DNA of 64,000 bases from Ursus arctos (taxonomy: Eukaryota; Chordata; Mammalia; Carnivora; Ursidae), in contig NW_026623008.1 in assembly GCF_023065955.2 (NCBI RefSeq), positions 25,261,001-25,325,000 on the forward strand, given 5' to 3'. A program made the translations under genes and the position numbers. How positions within the stretch are numbered: position 1 is the first letter of the stretch; each line of letters begins with the position of its first letter. The notes beneath the pieces are model-generated. The model was given only the letters and a program-made list of their open reading frames with translations. It was not told where the DNA came from and made no database searches. Of the stretch, positions 32,521 to 44,369 are shown piece by piece.

Positions 32521-33931
32521 TCTTGTGACAGTTTTTGACATAAAGCCTATTTTGTTTGATATAAGTATAGCCACCCTGCTCTCTTGGGTTACTATTTGCA
32601 TATAATATCTTTTTTCATCCCTTCACTTTCAGCTATATGTGTCCTTAAATCTAAAGTGAGTCTTTAACAGACAGCGTATAAGTGCATTTCTTTCATCCAT
32701 TCAGTCACTCCACATCTCTTGATTGGTGAGCTTGATTCATTTACATTTAAAGTCATTGTTGATACATGTTTTAATTTGCCATTTTGTTCATTGTTTTCTG
32801 TCTGCTCTGTAGTTCTTTTGTTTCTCTTTTGTTATCTTCCTTTGTGATTTGATTTTTTTTTTGTAGTGATAGATCTGAGTTCCCTGTCTTTTTAAAAATT
32901 TTTTTGTATCTACTATAGGTTTTTTCTTTGTGGTTACCATTGGGCTTGCATAAAACTTCTTATACTTATAACAATCTGTTTTAAGCTGGTAACAATCACA
33001 TACAAAACCTTTACACTTTTATGTCCCCCATACTTCATGTTATTATCAGAATTTACTTCTTTTTACATCGTGTATCCATTCACAAATTTTTGTGACTATG
33101 GTTATTTTTAACTTTTTTAAAGTTATTCTTGATACTTTTGTCTTTTAGCTTCTGTACTTGAGTCAAAAGTGATTTATACACAAACATTCTAGTATTACAT
33201 TATTCTGTATTTGTCTACATATTTACCTTTACTAGTGGGATTTATACTTTTGTGTTTTGTTTAGCTTTATAGCATTTCAGCTTGAAAGATTCCCTTTAGC
33301 ACTTGTAGGGCGGGGGTACTGGTGACAAATTTCCTCAGTGTTTGTTTGTCTGGGAAATTCTTTCTCTCTCTTACATTTTTAAAGGGCAGTTTTGCTGGGT
33401 GTAGTATTTTTGGTTTGCAATTCTTTCATTTTAGCACTTTGTACCATTCCATCCCTTTCCTGGCTTCAAGGTTTCTGCTAAGAAATAGTCTAATTGTCCT
33501 ATAAGGGTTCCTTGTATGTAATAAGTTGCTTTTTTCTTGCTGCGTTCAAAATTCTTTCTTCATCTTTATTGACAGTTCAGTTGTGATGTGTCTTGGTGTA
33601 GACCTCTAGATTCAACCTATCTGGAGTCTTTTGGGCTTCATGGGTCTGGATATCTATGTCCATCCCCAGATTTGGGAAGTTTTCAGCCATTATTTCTTTA
33701 AATTAGCTTTCTACTTCTTTCTTTTCTCCTTCTGGGACTCCCATGATGCATATGTTGGTTTTTTTGATGATGTATTATAAGTCCCATAGGCATTCTTCAC
33801 TCTTTTTCATTGTTTTTTTCTTTTCGTTCCTTTGACTGGATAATTTCAAATGACTTGTCTTTGAGTTTACTGATTCTTTTTTCTACTTGATTGAGTCTGT
33901 TGTTGAAGCTCTCTATTAACTGTTTTTTTTT

Positions 33932-34110
33932 TAACATTTTTTTTGTTTGTTTTGGAGAGGTGGGGGAGGGACACACAGAGATAGAATCTCAAGCAGACTC
34001 TCCACTAAGCACTTAGCCCAATATGGGGCTCGATTTCATGACCCTGAGATCATGACCTGAGCCAAAACCAAGAGTCAGACACTCAAATGACTGAGCCACC
34101 CGGGTGCCCC
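33932..34110 (-). mobile_element. Carnivore SINE, older subtype
   Basis: Reverse SINE with ACCCTGAGATCATGACCTGA and GAGCCACCCGGGTGCCCC. The TCTATTAA flank is repeated at 33912 and 34111. Confidence 0.9.
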
Positions 34111-34865
34111 TCTATTAATTTTTTTTAGTTCTGCAACTCCTGAAGCTTCTCTTTGACTCTTTTTAATGTTTTCTATCTCTTTATTGAACTTCTCATTTTG
34201 CTCATGTATTGTTTTCCTGGTTTCATTTAGTTATCTGTGTTCTCTTGTATCTCACTGAACTTCTTTAAGATGAATAGTCTTAATTCTTTGTCAGTCAGTT
34301 ACTAGTTCTCTATTTCTTTAGGGTCAATTATTGAAGCTTTAATTTGGCCCTTTGGTGGTGTTTTGTTTCCCTGAATCATCATGATTCTTATAGTGTTCTG
34401 TTGGTGTCTGAGCATTTGAGGAAGTAGTCCCTTTTCCAGTCTTTACAGAATGGCTTCAGTAGGAAAGTCATTCTTCACCAGTCAGCCTAGTCAGAGATTC
34501 TGGGTAGGCCATGTGGCAGAACCCATGGTGGTGGTGGGGGCAGCAGATCTGGTGTTGGGTCCACTGGTGGATGGAACTGTCAGAGCCCAGAGGTGGGCTT
34601 GCTATCTTTTTCCCATGTGGGGTAACTTGAGCCAAAGAGATGTCTCTTGGTGTACCTTTGTATTGGGTTATGGGAGGGGGATGTGGGTGAATAAAAGCTT
34701 CTTACACTTCTCAATGCACCTTATTGCATTTCTGTGGTCCACTGAGGTGCTGTAATTTCTTAGCTGGATTCCAGAACTTTTGTAAAGGTATTTTTATCCA
34801 TGGATGGTTATTAAATTAACGTTTTTGTCAGGAGACAAGAGCTAGAACTTATTTCTTCATCTTTC

Positions 34866-36700
34866 TGATGTCACTCCAAGCTTGCTTTTTAAATCCAGTC
34901 TGACAATCTCTGTCTTATAACTGGAGTGCATAGACTATTTATGCATAATGTAATTATCAATATGGTTAGATTTAAATTTGTCATCTTGTAATTTTTTTTC
35001 TATTTGTCCCATCTGCTCTTTATTTCTTTTTCTTTTTCTTACCTTCTTTCGTATTGAGTTCTCTCTCTTATATTTTAGTGTTCCATTTCATTTCCACTTT
35101 GGCTTATTAACTATACTTCAGTGTTTTAAAATTTTTTTAATGAATACCCTGGGATTTATGTTTCTTTAACTTATTAAGTCTGATTTAAGTAATGTATAAT
35201 GTATTACCCTTTCAACATTGTTGTGGGTTGAATTAGAGCTTACATTGCCTTGAAGAGACTTTTAGTAAAAATATAGATGTTAAAGAAGACTCTGGTGAGA
35301 GCTCAGAAAAGAAAGATTCTGTTGTCTTAGAGAACACGTGTATCATCATGAATAGAATTTTGCTAAAAATATGAATGTTAAAGATGCTTTTGGTGAGTTC
35401 TCATACAGAAATGAGGGACTTGTTTTTGGAAACTGAAGGAAAGGCAATCCTTGTTATAACATTGCAAAGAATTTGGCTGAATTGTGTTTTGTTGGATATA
35501 GAATAGAACTTATATGTGATGAATCTGGATATTTAGCTAAGGAGGTTTCTAAGCAAAGTGTTGGAGTTTCAGCATGGTGTCTCCCTGATGTGAGAAGAGA
35601 GAAATAAATTGAAGAAGGAACTACTAAGCAAAAAGTATACAGCTTTCAACTGGAAGAATCTCAGTTTATCCAGATAGCATGTTCTGGAAATGGGGCTAAA
35701 GTGTGGCCAGACAACCATTTCCTAAGAGACTAAGAATGTGACTGATGGACCCAATCTACCATCGAAGCATAATCCAAGAATAGAAATAGTGTTATTTAGG
35801 AAAGATACATGGAGGACTTTCTTGTCTAATAGCTTGCTCTCCCATTAATTGCATGGGAGGCCAACGAGAGTTTTGAGAATTTTATGTCAACAGAAACACT
35901 ACCAACCTGGACTATTCTTGTTTTATTTATTTTGAAGCAATATCATTGCATGCAAATTTAGAATTATTTAATCTTTCTGGTGAATTGAACTTTTATCAAT
36001 ACAAAATGACTCTTTTTTTTAATCTCAGTAATGCTTTTTGCTTTAAAATCTGTTTATTCAGATAATACTAATACGGCTATGTCAGCTTTCTTTTGTTTAG
36101 TATTTAAATGTTGTACCTTTTCCCATCTGTATGCTTTAATATTTCTGTTTACTTCTATTTGCTTTCTGTCTTTTATCCAGTATAGAAGCAAATTGCTTTT
36201 ATTCTGGTAACCTTTTTATTTTAACTGGGAAATTTAGTCACTTTATATTTATTGGAATCACTTATAAAGTTGGACTTTATTCTATCATTTTATTTTGTGC
36301 TTCCTATTATTCTTACCCTTTTCTTTAATTTTGTTCCCCTCTGTTCTACTTTTAGATTGATTAGATCTTCTTTTAGATTGATTCCCCACTAAACTTACCC
36401 ACTATCTCTCAAATAGTATGGAAGTTATACGTCCTATATTTGTTCCCTTAGTACTACTTTAGGCATTTTATTATGCATATTTAACAGATTGGGTAAAATA
36501 TGTATGTTTTCCATCCCCCAAATTCAGGGACTCTAACTATAATTGCTCTCCTTTTGTCTCAAGTTTATTTTTTCAATATTTTTAATATCCCAAATTAGAC
36601 ATTATGCTTATGATTATTATTTATACAGTCAACATATATTTGGATGTACCCATACATTAATACATTCCTTTTCCAATTCTGGAAAATTCCAAGTTACTAT
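34866..36700 (-). mobile_element. Old L1 relic, continuation and further copy
   Basis: CAGTCTGACAATCTCTGTCT at 34897 and ATGTAATTATCAATATGG at 34948 continue the ORF2 5' region of the first old L1. 35990-36200 (CAAAATGACTCTTTTTTT, TATGTCAGCTTTCTTTTG) repeats an earlier part, so at least one more copy is stacked here. Right boundary uncertain. Confidence 0.6.
35230..35935 (+). mobile_element. MaLR internal-region fragment (MLT1/MST-int type)
   Basis: A non-L1 insert with TGATGAATCTGGATATTTAG, GTTTCTAAGCAAAGTG and GAAGAAGGAACTACTAAGC resembles the internal region of MaLR elements. It is an old endogenous-retrovirus-like fragment with no open frame and no flanking LTR. Confidence 0.55.
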
Positions 36701-37487
36701 CACTTTGATTATTGCCTCTGCTCCATTCTATTATGAAAAATGGCCAGAGGGGAGGAAAACCTCATGGATACAGGTATAGTATCCAACATAGGGTCTTCCA
36801 CCTGGCATCCTACTTCCAGCAGCAGGGCAAGAAATTCAGACTCCAGGGTTGAGGCACAACCTTGGGGTATGGGAAACTGATAAGTTAAAAGGACATGGGA
36901 TAGAGGTAGGCTGCTGCTCATATTGGGCCAAATGCAAGCTGAATAATCAGAGAAAAAAAAAGATGAGAGGCAATATGAAGCAGCAGAGAAGAAAAACAAC
37001 AAGGTTCTTTGACTTGCCAGTTTCTGTCCCTAACAGTCTCAGCTATATTCTGGCACCAGTCCTTGCATGTTCATTAGATTACCCAAGCAGAGCTAGCCCA
37101 AGTAGTTTTGGCTTTTGCAACCAAGAGTCCCGACTAGAACACTGAAGCCTTACTTTCTATATCTGTATTATAGGACAATGTCTGTCCAACCAACTTCATA
37201 AAGCAGAGTGCAACAGTCAGAAACAATAACACAAACAAATAAGTAAGAAAACACCTTCACAGCCCCAAACAGAACTAGTTCATCCACAGGAAGCTACATC
37301 ATAGGACATGGTGTTTATGTGTAATAGTGCATTCCTTTCCTAAAACAGAGGGACCTACGAAGTTTTTCATTATTCCTTTGCGAGAATACTCCCACTCACG
37401 TCTGTTAGCTAACTTTCTCTATATATAATTATTACATGTGTCAGGTATTCACATTTTGTAAGGCTGTAAGTGGATGGGATTTTTGAA
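36701..37487. other. Unassigned sequence
   Basis: No gene or repeat recognised. Open frames up to 98 codons exist on both strands but have no protein features. Confidence 0.5.
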
Positions 37488-37680
37488 GGGAGCTAACATT
37501 TACTGAATACTTTATAATGCAAAGTCTGCTTTTTACATACATGATCTCATTTTTTCCATCCTCATAGCAACCCACCAAGATTGAATTAATATGCCTATTT
37601 TACAAATGGGAAATCTCAGGCTCAGATAATTGGTGTGATTTGGAGTTGGAACTTGAGTTTAGGTCAATTTGACCAAAACC
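37488..37680 (-). mobile_element. MIR SINE
   Basis: GCTAACATTTACTGAATACT, TACATGATCTCATTTTTTCC and CTATTTTACAAATGGGAAAT are a reverse MIR. Confidence 0.75.
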
Positions 37681-37689
37681 CTTATTCTT

Positions 37690-38940
37690 TCAACTATGAG
37701 GGCTAGCATGGGTGTAGTAATATGGGAATGTTCCTGAGGTGAAAGAAATCAATGGTCTAAACAAGACCATTTACTGGGCCTTAGGCATATCAGTCACCTT
37801 GGCCCTAGAGTTGTTACATGACCCTTTCAGCAGAACATTGAATTTAATAGTAAGTTTGGAAAGGAAGTGCCAGTCTTTTCCATTGATCATGGGGAAGGCC
37901 CCTGAAAAAGGAGACCAGGTAGCTTCTAGAACAGTCCCTTGTATACAGTAGGCACTTAATAAATAAGGAGTTGAAAACTGCAGATACCCACAGGGACCAG
38001 ACAAATAGTATAAATAAGTGAGGCAGGCTAGAATGTTTAGGTAGATACACATTTGATGTTGGGAAATGGTTATGTCCATCTGGAGACCAGAGCTCCTGTC
38101 CCAGTTAAAGGGGACAGCCATCACTCAGTTACACCATTACTCAGCTCTAGCCCACTATTGCCACATGGGAAGGCAGGCTAACCTTGCTTCATTTTCCAAT
38201 TTTTCTAGGGTCCAGAAATCTGGGATTTTTGAGTGATATTTCCAAATTTTTTTCACATTTCCTGTCACTAGTTGGAGTCTGGTTTCCAAAGAGGCATGAG
38301 TCCTTCTCTGAATTTTTTCTTCTTGCCAGCTCCTTGGGGAGTCAAAATGATACCAAATGCTACATGCACCACAAGCAGGCAGGTCATTGAGGGAAAAGGG
38401 AAAGTCAGGCCCATGTTCCTGAGGATACATGTCACCTCTCAGCAGGGGGGTATTATTGTGACGTTGCCTTGCATTGCAGGTACCAGTTCAGTACGGTTCT
38501 TTCTCGCATCATCTGTTATTTGGGGCTCAGAAATGTAGACTAGGGAAGAGAATTGTGCTTGTGTTGTATGTGTTTCCTGTGATTATTTCTATAAGCATTA
38601 TACTTTGAGGACATGGTTCCTGGAGGAGAAAGAGCATTTATGATTCCTTGAAAACGTGATATGACTGCCAAAAATACATGAAATCAGTTACAGGAGACGT
38701 GAGATTTAAGTCATGGTTCTACTTGTGCAGCAATGGTGTGAACATTGCAAATTTTTCGGCAGGATGGAAGATAAACACAGCTTTTCCCGAAAGGTGTTCC
38801 AGTTGTTCTTCACCACCAGCCTCCCTCCCTGCACCTGGATCCCTAGGCTTGAACCTAGGGAGGGAGATTCTGAACTAGAAGGTAGGTACAAAGGAAAGAT
38901 GGACCACTTGGGAGTCATCCTGTTCTGGTGGGGCAGACTG
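37690..38940. other. Unassigned sequence
   Basis: No gene recognised; a possible weak MIR piece lies around 38695-38740. Confidence 0.45.
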
Positions 38941-38944
38941 TTTC

Positions 38945-39318
38945 ATTCTACTTCAGTAGTCTCCAAAGGAGGAGTGCATTTCCCCACCCCACTGACTTTG
39001 GGCTTTGCCATGTTACTTGCTTTGGCCAATGTAATATGAGTGAACTCGACATATACTGTGTCTGAGCAAAAGCTTTCAATGTGTGGTTCATGTCAGCTTC
39101 TTGCTCTTCCCCTCTGCCCTGAGAATGAGTGTATCCCAAACAGAGGATCCTTCCTCCACTAGTGTCCCAAATAAGATGCCCAGAGCAGAGCCAGGTAGAG
39201 CCACAGCTGTCCTGCAGCTGCCAGCATGACACATAAGTGCAAAGTAAATGTATGTTGTTTGGAGCCTTGAGATTGGGGGCTGTTTGTTATACTTCAAAGC
39301 TGACAAATTATACCAGGC
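38945..39318 (+). mobile_element. MaLR-type LTR
   Basis: ACCCCACTGACTTTGGGCTT, CTTGCTTTGGCCAATGTAAT, AGCAAAAGCTTTCAATGTG and TGGGGGCTGTTTGTTATAC follow an old MaLR LTR in forward orientation. Confidence 0.65.
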
Positions 39319-39364
39319 CTTGCTACTTCTGGGCTATGTAATCTTCAGAAGGTTGCTTCATTTA

Positions 39365-39680
39365 TTCAAACCCAACAGATTCACCGATGCCTACCATAAT
39401 TCACTGATGCCTTCTATGTAGTAGTTCCTGTTTTAGACACTGTTGATCAAAGGGGAATAAGACACGCTCTGCCATAGGGGTGCTCTCCGTATAGTGGAGG
39501 ACATAGTGAGTTAAGGGCTGAGTAAGGGGCCAGTACAAGGATTGGGAGAGGGATCCCTGACTTAGTAAGACCATGGGAGACTCCCTGGAAGGAGGCATGC
39601 TAAGTCTTGAGAGACAGATGAGCTCCCCCTCCAAAAAAAGGGAGAGAGTTTTTCTTGCAGAAGCATCCCAGGCAGGGGCT
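39365..39680 (-). mobile_element. L2 fragment
   Basis: Reverse L2 3' end (ATGTAGTAGTTCCTGTTTTA, AATAAGACACGCTCTGCC, GAGACTCCCTGGAAGGAGGC). Confidence 0.6.
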
Positions 39681-39896
39681 CATGACATTTGGAGACGGAG
39701 GACTGGTTAGGACGGGACTGGGACCAGATGGCCTCTGGGATCCTCCTCCCTCCCTCCCCAATTTCATCCATACGCTGAACCTTGCTGAGAAAGCTCAGAC
39801 TCAAGTCCCAAGCCAGTAGTAGTCCCTGGTTTGTGCCTCAGGCTCTGTGTAGACATCCAAATAACTGCTGCGGATTGCTTCACTTTGGGAGCTGGT

Positions 39897-39990
39897 CCAG
39901 GACGAGCGGCCCTCCGGACTGCATGACTCCGGAGGAACCCCGCTCAGGCTCAGCCTCGGGCGCCAGAGCGGGAGGTGGTGAGGCTGGCGC
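39897..39990. other. Small CpG-dense patch
   Basis: About nine CpGs in roughly 95 bp (GACGAGCGGCCCTCCGGACT, CTCGGGCGCCAGAGCGGG), far above the surroundings. Too short to call a CpG island and there is no gene nearby. Confidence 0.6.
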
Positions 39991-40335
39991 TCAGAGTGCT
40001 TCTCTCACCGCAGTTGCCAAAGAGTGACTGACTGTGAGTGAATAATTGATTTGCATTTCCACATTGATCGGACCAAATGAAGAGTTCCCTCATCTGAACA
40101 GAATGGATTGCGCACGTTAATCCCAGAGTCTGTCTGGGGGAAGTGAAGCATGGTGGAAAAGTAATATGGAAGGCTTGCTGCTGGGAAATATATTGAGTCC
40201 AAAGAGGAGCGAGATGAGGGAGGGAGGGGCAAAGGAACAGTCCGGCAGAACAAGATTCCAGAGTGCTAAATCCTGTAGTTAACCCCCCAACAGGCTCAAG
40301 ATATTTCATTACAGTTCTGACCATGTTCCCTTACA

Positions 40336-40563
40336 CTTTTTTTCCCTTCCCTTCCCTTCCCTTCCCTTCCCTTCCCTTCCCTTCCCTTCCCTTTTTCCTT
40401 TCCTCTCCTCTCCTCTCTTCTCCTCTCTCTCCTTCCTTCCTTCCCTCCTTCCTTCCTTCCTTCCTTCCTTCCTTCCTTCCTTCCTTCCTTCCTTCCTTCC
40501 TTCCCTCCTCCTCCTCCTCCTCCTCCTCCTCCTCCTCCTCCTCCTCCTTCTTCTTCTTCTTCT

Positions 40564-40595
<32 letters not shown>

Positions 40596-40696
40596 CTCTT
40601 CTTCCTCTTCTTCCTCTTCTTCCTTCTTTCTTCTTTCTTTCTTTCTTTCTTTCTTTCTTTTCTTTTCTTTTTTCTTTTCTTTTCTTTTTCTCTCTC
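40336..40696. repeat. 361-nt uninterrupted pyrimidine tract
   Basis: On the plus strand every base from 40336 to 40696 is C or T. The blocks, in order, are CCCTT units, CTCTC, TTCC units, CTC units (about 40504-40546), TTC units, a TTCCTCTTC block and TTTC units. The run continues to 40739 with only two interruptions (40697 and 40713). Both strands give long false ORFs rich in S/F or E/K/R. Confidence 0.98.
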
Positions 40697-40744
40697 ACTC
40701 TCTTTCCCTCTTGCTTCCCTCCCCTCCCCTTCCCTTTCCACCCC

Positions 40745-41300
40745 TCCATTTTAATTAAAACCAAGAGGAGAGGATTTGAACTGTGTTGACCCAGACTCAT
40801 TTTTCTGATTCTGGTCTCTCATTCTTCTTGACTAACAACAAGAAAGAACACTTGGTTTCCACTGGTAAATTCACCTTGAATCTCAAGTGCTTGCTACATG
40901 GCAGGCACCGCTGTAGGCACCGGGCAGACAACAGCAACAAAACAAAGTGTCTGCTCCATGAAGCTTGAATTCCTCTAGAGTGGCTTTTGATGTGAACACT
41001 CCTCTGAAGTGACGTTGGTGAACTTGCAGGCAGCACCCTACAACTCTAGCCCTGCCCCAAGTTTCCGGAGTTTCTCTGCACTAAGTTAGCTTCACGTGTG
41101 TTCTCTCACTTGATCCTGACAGTACGCTGTGAGGAAGCCATTACTGATCCCATCTCAGAGCAAGGACGCTGAGTAAAGGAGGTGAAAGGCCAGTGGGGGA
41201 TCACTGCTGCTCTGGGTTCTTGTACTTCCATGTCCTCACTTGTCTGATTCCTCCTGCTCTTGGCTGTGAAGCAAAGTCTATGTGGGCTCCCCAGCACAAT
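40745..41300. other. Unassigned sequence with a MIR-like piece
   Basis: No gene. 41090-41180 (TCACTTGATCCTGACAGTAC, CATCTCAGAGCAAGGACGCT) may be a reverse MIR fragment. Confidence 0.45.
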
Positions 41301-41319
41301 TCAGAAAGAGTCCCTTCTT

Positions 41320-41650
41320 AAATCCCGCCATATGTGACCACGTGGATAACCTTGAAAGCATTTTGCTAAGTGAAATAAGCCAGTTACAGAAGGACAAATA
41401 CTGCATGATTCGACTTATTGGAAGTACCCAATAGTCAGACTCATAAAAGCAGAAAGTTGCAGGGGCTTGAGGGGAAGGAGAAATAGGGAGTGCCATTCAG
41501 TAGGTATAAACCGTCGGTTATGCAAGATAAGTTCTAGAGATCTTCTGCAAAACTTTGTGTTCACAGTTAGCAATACTGTACTGTACACTTAAAAAATTTG
41601 TTAAGAGGGTAGATCTCATGTTCGCTGTTCCTATCACACACACACACACA

Positions 41651-41683
<33 letters not shown>
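41320..41683 (+). mobile_element. Old L1 3' end with CA-repeat tail
   Basis: GCTAAGTGAAATAAGCCAGT, CTGCATGATTCGACTTATTG and CTGTACTGTACACTTAAAAA are an L1M 3' end. The tail at 41636-41683 is a CA microsatellite. A perfect 13-bp duplication, AGAGTCCCTTCTT, lies at 41307-41319 and 41684-41696. Confidence 0.88.
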
Positions 41684-41688
<5 letters not shown>

Positions 41689-41834
41689 CCCTTCTTTGCT
41701 TCTGTGAGGTGGAAATTTGAGCCGAGTAATTAAGACCAAGAACCCTGAGTGGTTAGGGAGAAGGAAAAGGAGAGAAAGCCCACCGGCTTCCCCCCGCCCC
41801 ATCCCGTACGTTGTGGGATGAGGTTACTCAGTCA

Positions 41835-42250
41835 ACCAACCAAAATCGTTTACCGATCACTCTGTGCCAGGTACTCACAGAAGCAGCGGCAGAGCAGACA
41901 GACGAGATTTCTGTCTTCCTGGAGATTGGATTCTGGTAGAGAAGGCGACAATGAACAATTACACGAATTCAAAATGATCCTTTCTGACTAAGATAAGGGC
42001 TGTGAAGGAAACGGATGGGGGTGTGGCAGTAACTTGGGGCTGGGTTTAGATATGGCAGACTCCATGAGCTGGTTGCATGGGAACCGAGACCTGAACGGTG
42101 ACAATAGGCCAACTATGCCAAGAACTGGAGCAAGAGAAGTGCAGGTGTGTGTGTGGTGGAGGGGGGGCAGCAAGTACGAAGGTCTGGAGGCTAGAGAAAG
42201 CTTGCTGGATTCAAGGAAAAGAAAGGACACCAGAGTGGAAGGAGCGCCGT
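41835..42250 (-). mobile_element. L2 fragment
   Basis: Reverse L2 3' end (TCACTCTGTGCCAGGTACTC, AGATTGGATTCTGGTAGAGA, GACAATGAACAATTACACG) continuing into relic coding sequence. Confidence 0.6.
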
Positions 42251-42639
42251 GAGCAGGGAGGGTGTTATAGGATGGGGATTGTCACAGATGGTATTTCTTT
42301 TTCTTGAAACAGTCACCGTCTCTGCACACCTTAAGACGCTGTTTTTTCCCAGAAGGCCGAGGAGTTTTTAGGAGAGGCAGGGCCCTCTGTCATCCCTATA
42401 TCTCCTCATTATCAGGCTGTCCCTGCCATCCAGGAGCTGCAAAAGAGTTACGGGCCACAAAGTGGGAGAAGGTGACATTAGCTGGAGACTAATGTCGTTG
42501 CTCCCCTGAGCTAATCTCTCCACTACCATTGTCAGCTGCCTGTGTACAGAAAAGGCATTCCACGAGCTTGGGGCACACTGTCCTCGGGGTGCATGTGGGC
42601 ATATTTACCGTGAGGTGCGGGAACCTGATGGCCCAACCC

Positions 42640-42845
42640 AGGGGTGAGCAACTACAACCCACAGGCCGAACCTAGCCTACCGCCTGTTTTTATAAGTGAG
42701 GCTTTATTGGCACCCATTCATTTACAGACTGTGACTCATTTCAAGCCACAACAGCAGAGTTGAGTCATCGTAACAAGGTCTATTTGGCCCCCAAGCCTGA
42801 AATATTGACTCTATGGCCCTTTCAGAAGTTTGCTGACTCCTGACC
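42640..42845. mobile_element. hAT-Charlie-type DNA transposon relic
   Basis: GAGCAACTACAACCCACAGG, CCGCCTGTTTTTATAAGTGA, GCAGAGTTGAGTCATCGTAA and AGAAGTTTGCTGACTCCTG match a MER1-group element nearly end to end. Subfamily not assigned. Confidence 0.75.
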
Positions 42846-42849
42846 CAAC

Positions 42850-44140
42850 AAATCAGTCCCAGAAGCTTATCTGAAGAACTTGGGGGTCACTTCCCTCCAT
42901 CGTTGCTTTGGCAGCCCTGTCCGAGACCAGCTCTCTGAGCGAAGCTGCTTGTCCCTCCAGCAGACCCCAGGTTAGAGCAACAACCCTAGGAAACATCTCC
43001 AAACAAGGTATCCTAGGACCAGCCACACAGTCTCACAACTTTGGGATTGGAAGATCGTGTGGAAACTGGAAAATCCTCCAGGATCCCGCACTAATGCATG
43101 ACAGCAGGTCATTCAGGATGGCTCATTTTCCCCAGAAGCAAGGGTGTGTCCAATGCTCTGCTGTAATGGTGACTGGAGCGCGTTCTCATCTCAGCTTCTC
43201 CCTGTGTTTCTGTCCACTTCCTTTGCTGCTGTCTACTGCCCGATCTCCTTCTGGTGCTACCACCCCCATTACAGAGAGTTGGGTTGGTCTTGTGAGAGGA
43301 CATTGTCCTTCGAGAAGAGCTTTCTGGGGAGACCGAGTCAAGCCTGGAGCTCGTCTACCCCCGGGCTCAGGTGCTCTCCTGTGGTAGCCTCAGCTGGGGT
43401 GTTGGTGAAGGCCACATAGCACCAGCATGACAGCTTTTGTGGAAGGCTCCATTACAAGGGAATGACGGCCATGCCTGTTTGCAGGCTGCATCTGCACTGT
43501 CTTTTGATGACTAGTGACCCAAGTATCATTTCCCTCAGGGTGTTGCGGGGGAGCAATCTCAAGAGCTTCCCATAGTCAGTGGTGGGGGTCTGCAGGGCCT
43601 GGCCAGACACCACCCACAAACCCAACGCTGTCGCCAGCTAAATGTTCACTCCCCAGTGACCACGTTTCTCCTCAGGGCCTGAGGGAGAGGTGGCTGAACA
43701 GAGAAACATCTTTCATCCGCTTTGCTCAGGAGACTCTCTGCTTCCTCCCAGACTTTTTCTCAGCGGGGCATTGCTGTCCGCAGCATTTCTACCTAAGTCA
43801 GTTTCTCCATGAAGCTCACCAGCTATTCAGAGAGATCTGTCCTCCCCACTCCCCAAAATCTTCTGTGAAGCATGAAAAATTCAGTCATTTGGCTCATTCA
43901 GACTTTCCAGATGTCTGATGTTGGGCAAGAGATGCCCGGTGCTGACGTATGGCGCTTCTTACCTTCCACCCACGTGTTTGACATCGTGCAGATGGAGACA
44001 TTTGAAAAAGATTGATTTGTTTTATTAATGAAACGGTGATGAGATAACACTGGAGAAACTTTTGACAAGTCGCGCATAATCCCATTGTTCTGACAACAAC
44101 CATTTCCACTTTTGCATATTTCCTTCCTGGTTTGGCTCAT
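42850..44140. other. Unassigned unique sequence
   Basis: No gene or repeat recognised. The 159-codon frame at 42908-43387 has no recognisable domain and is overlapped by other frames, so I do not call it coding. Confidence 0.5.
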
Positions 44141-44142
44141 CT

Positions 44143-44207
44143 CAAATATATTATATATATTATATATATATATCAAATATATTATATATATAATATATAT
44201 ATCAATC
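44143..44207. repeat. AT-rich palindromic repeat
   Basis: Two copies of a unit starting TCAAATATATTATATATAT, separated by about 31 bp. TA stretches are self-complementary and could extrude as a cruciform. Confidence 0.85.
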
Positions 44208-44369
44208 TCACAGTGTTTCCACCATTTGGTAACCTGCTTATTTCATCTCTTATTTCATCAGACATATTCTTTCTCTGTTTCCACATTATCTTGAAAATTA
44301 TTGATCTTAATGATTCTTAACGATTTCATAATAGTCCTTTGGAGGGGATGCACCGTCTCCTTAGTGTAG

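Larger units (their letters stand above)
31851..34865 (-). mobile_element. Second L1 relic: endonuclease region, ORF1 and 5' UTR in reverse
   Basis: 31990-32640 matches the ORF2 endonuclease region of a different L1 copy (TCTCCTATTACTGTTGTATT; duplicated content relative to 31728). 33300-33830 is ORF1 in reverse: the complement of TTCTCCTTCTGGGACTCCCA encodes the G-V-P-E-G-E motif. The 5' UTR follows to about 34865. Two SINEs interrupt it. All frames are broken. Confidence 0.75.

Noticed and set aside
40263..40800. Open frames of 136-163 codons on both strands (S/F/P-rich and E/K/R-rich)
   Set aside because: They are translations of the pyrimidine tract; low-complexity with all frames open.
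42908..43387. 159-codon plus-strand frame
   Set aside because: No recognisable domain; composition is consistent with chance in GC-rich sequence, and no splice sites or promoter support it.
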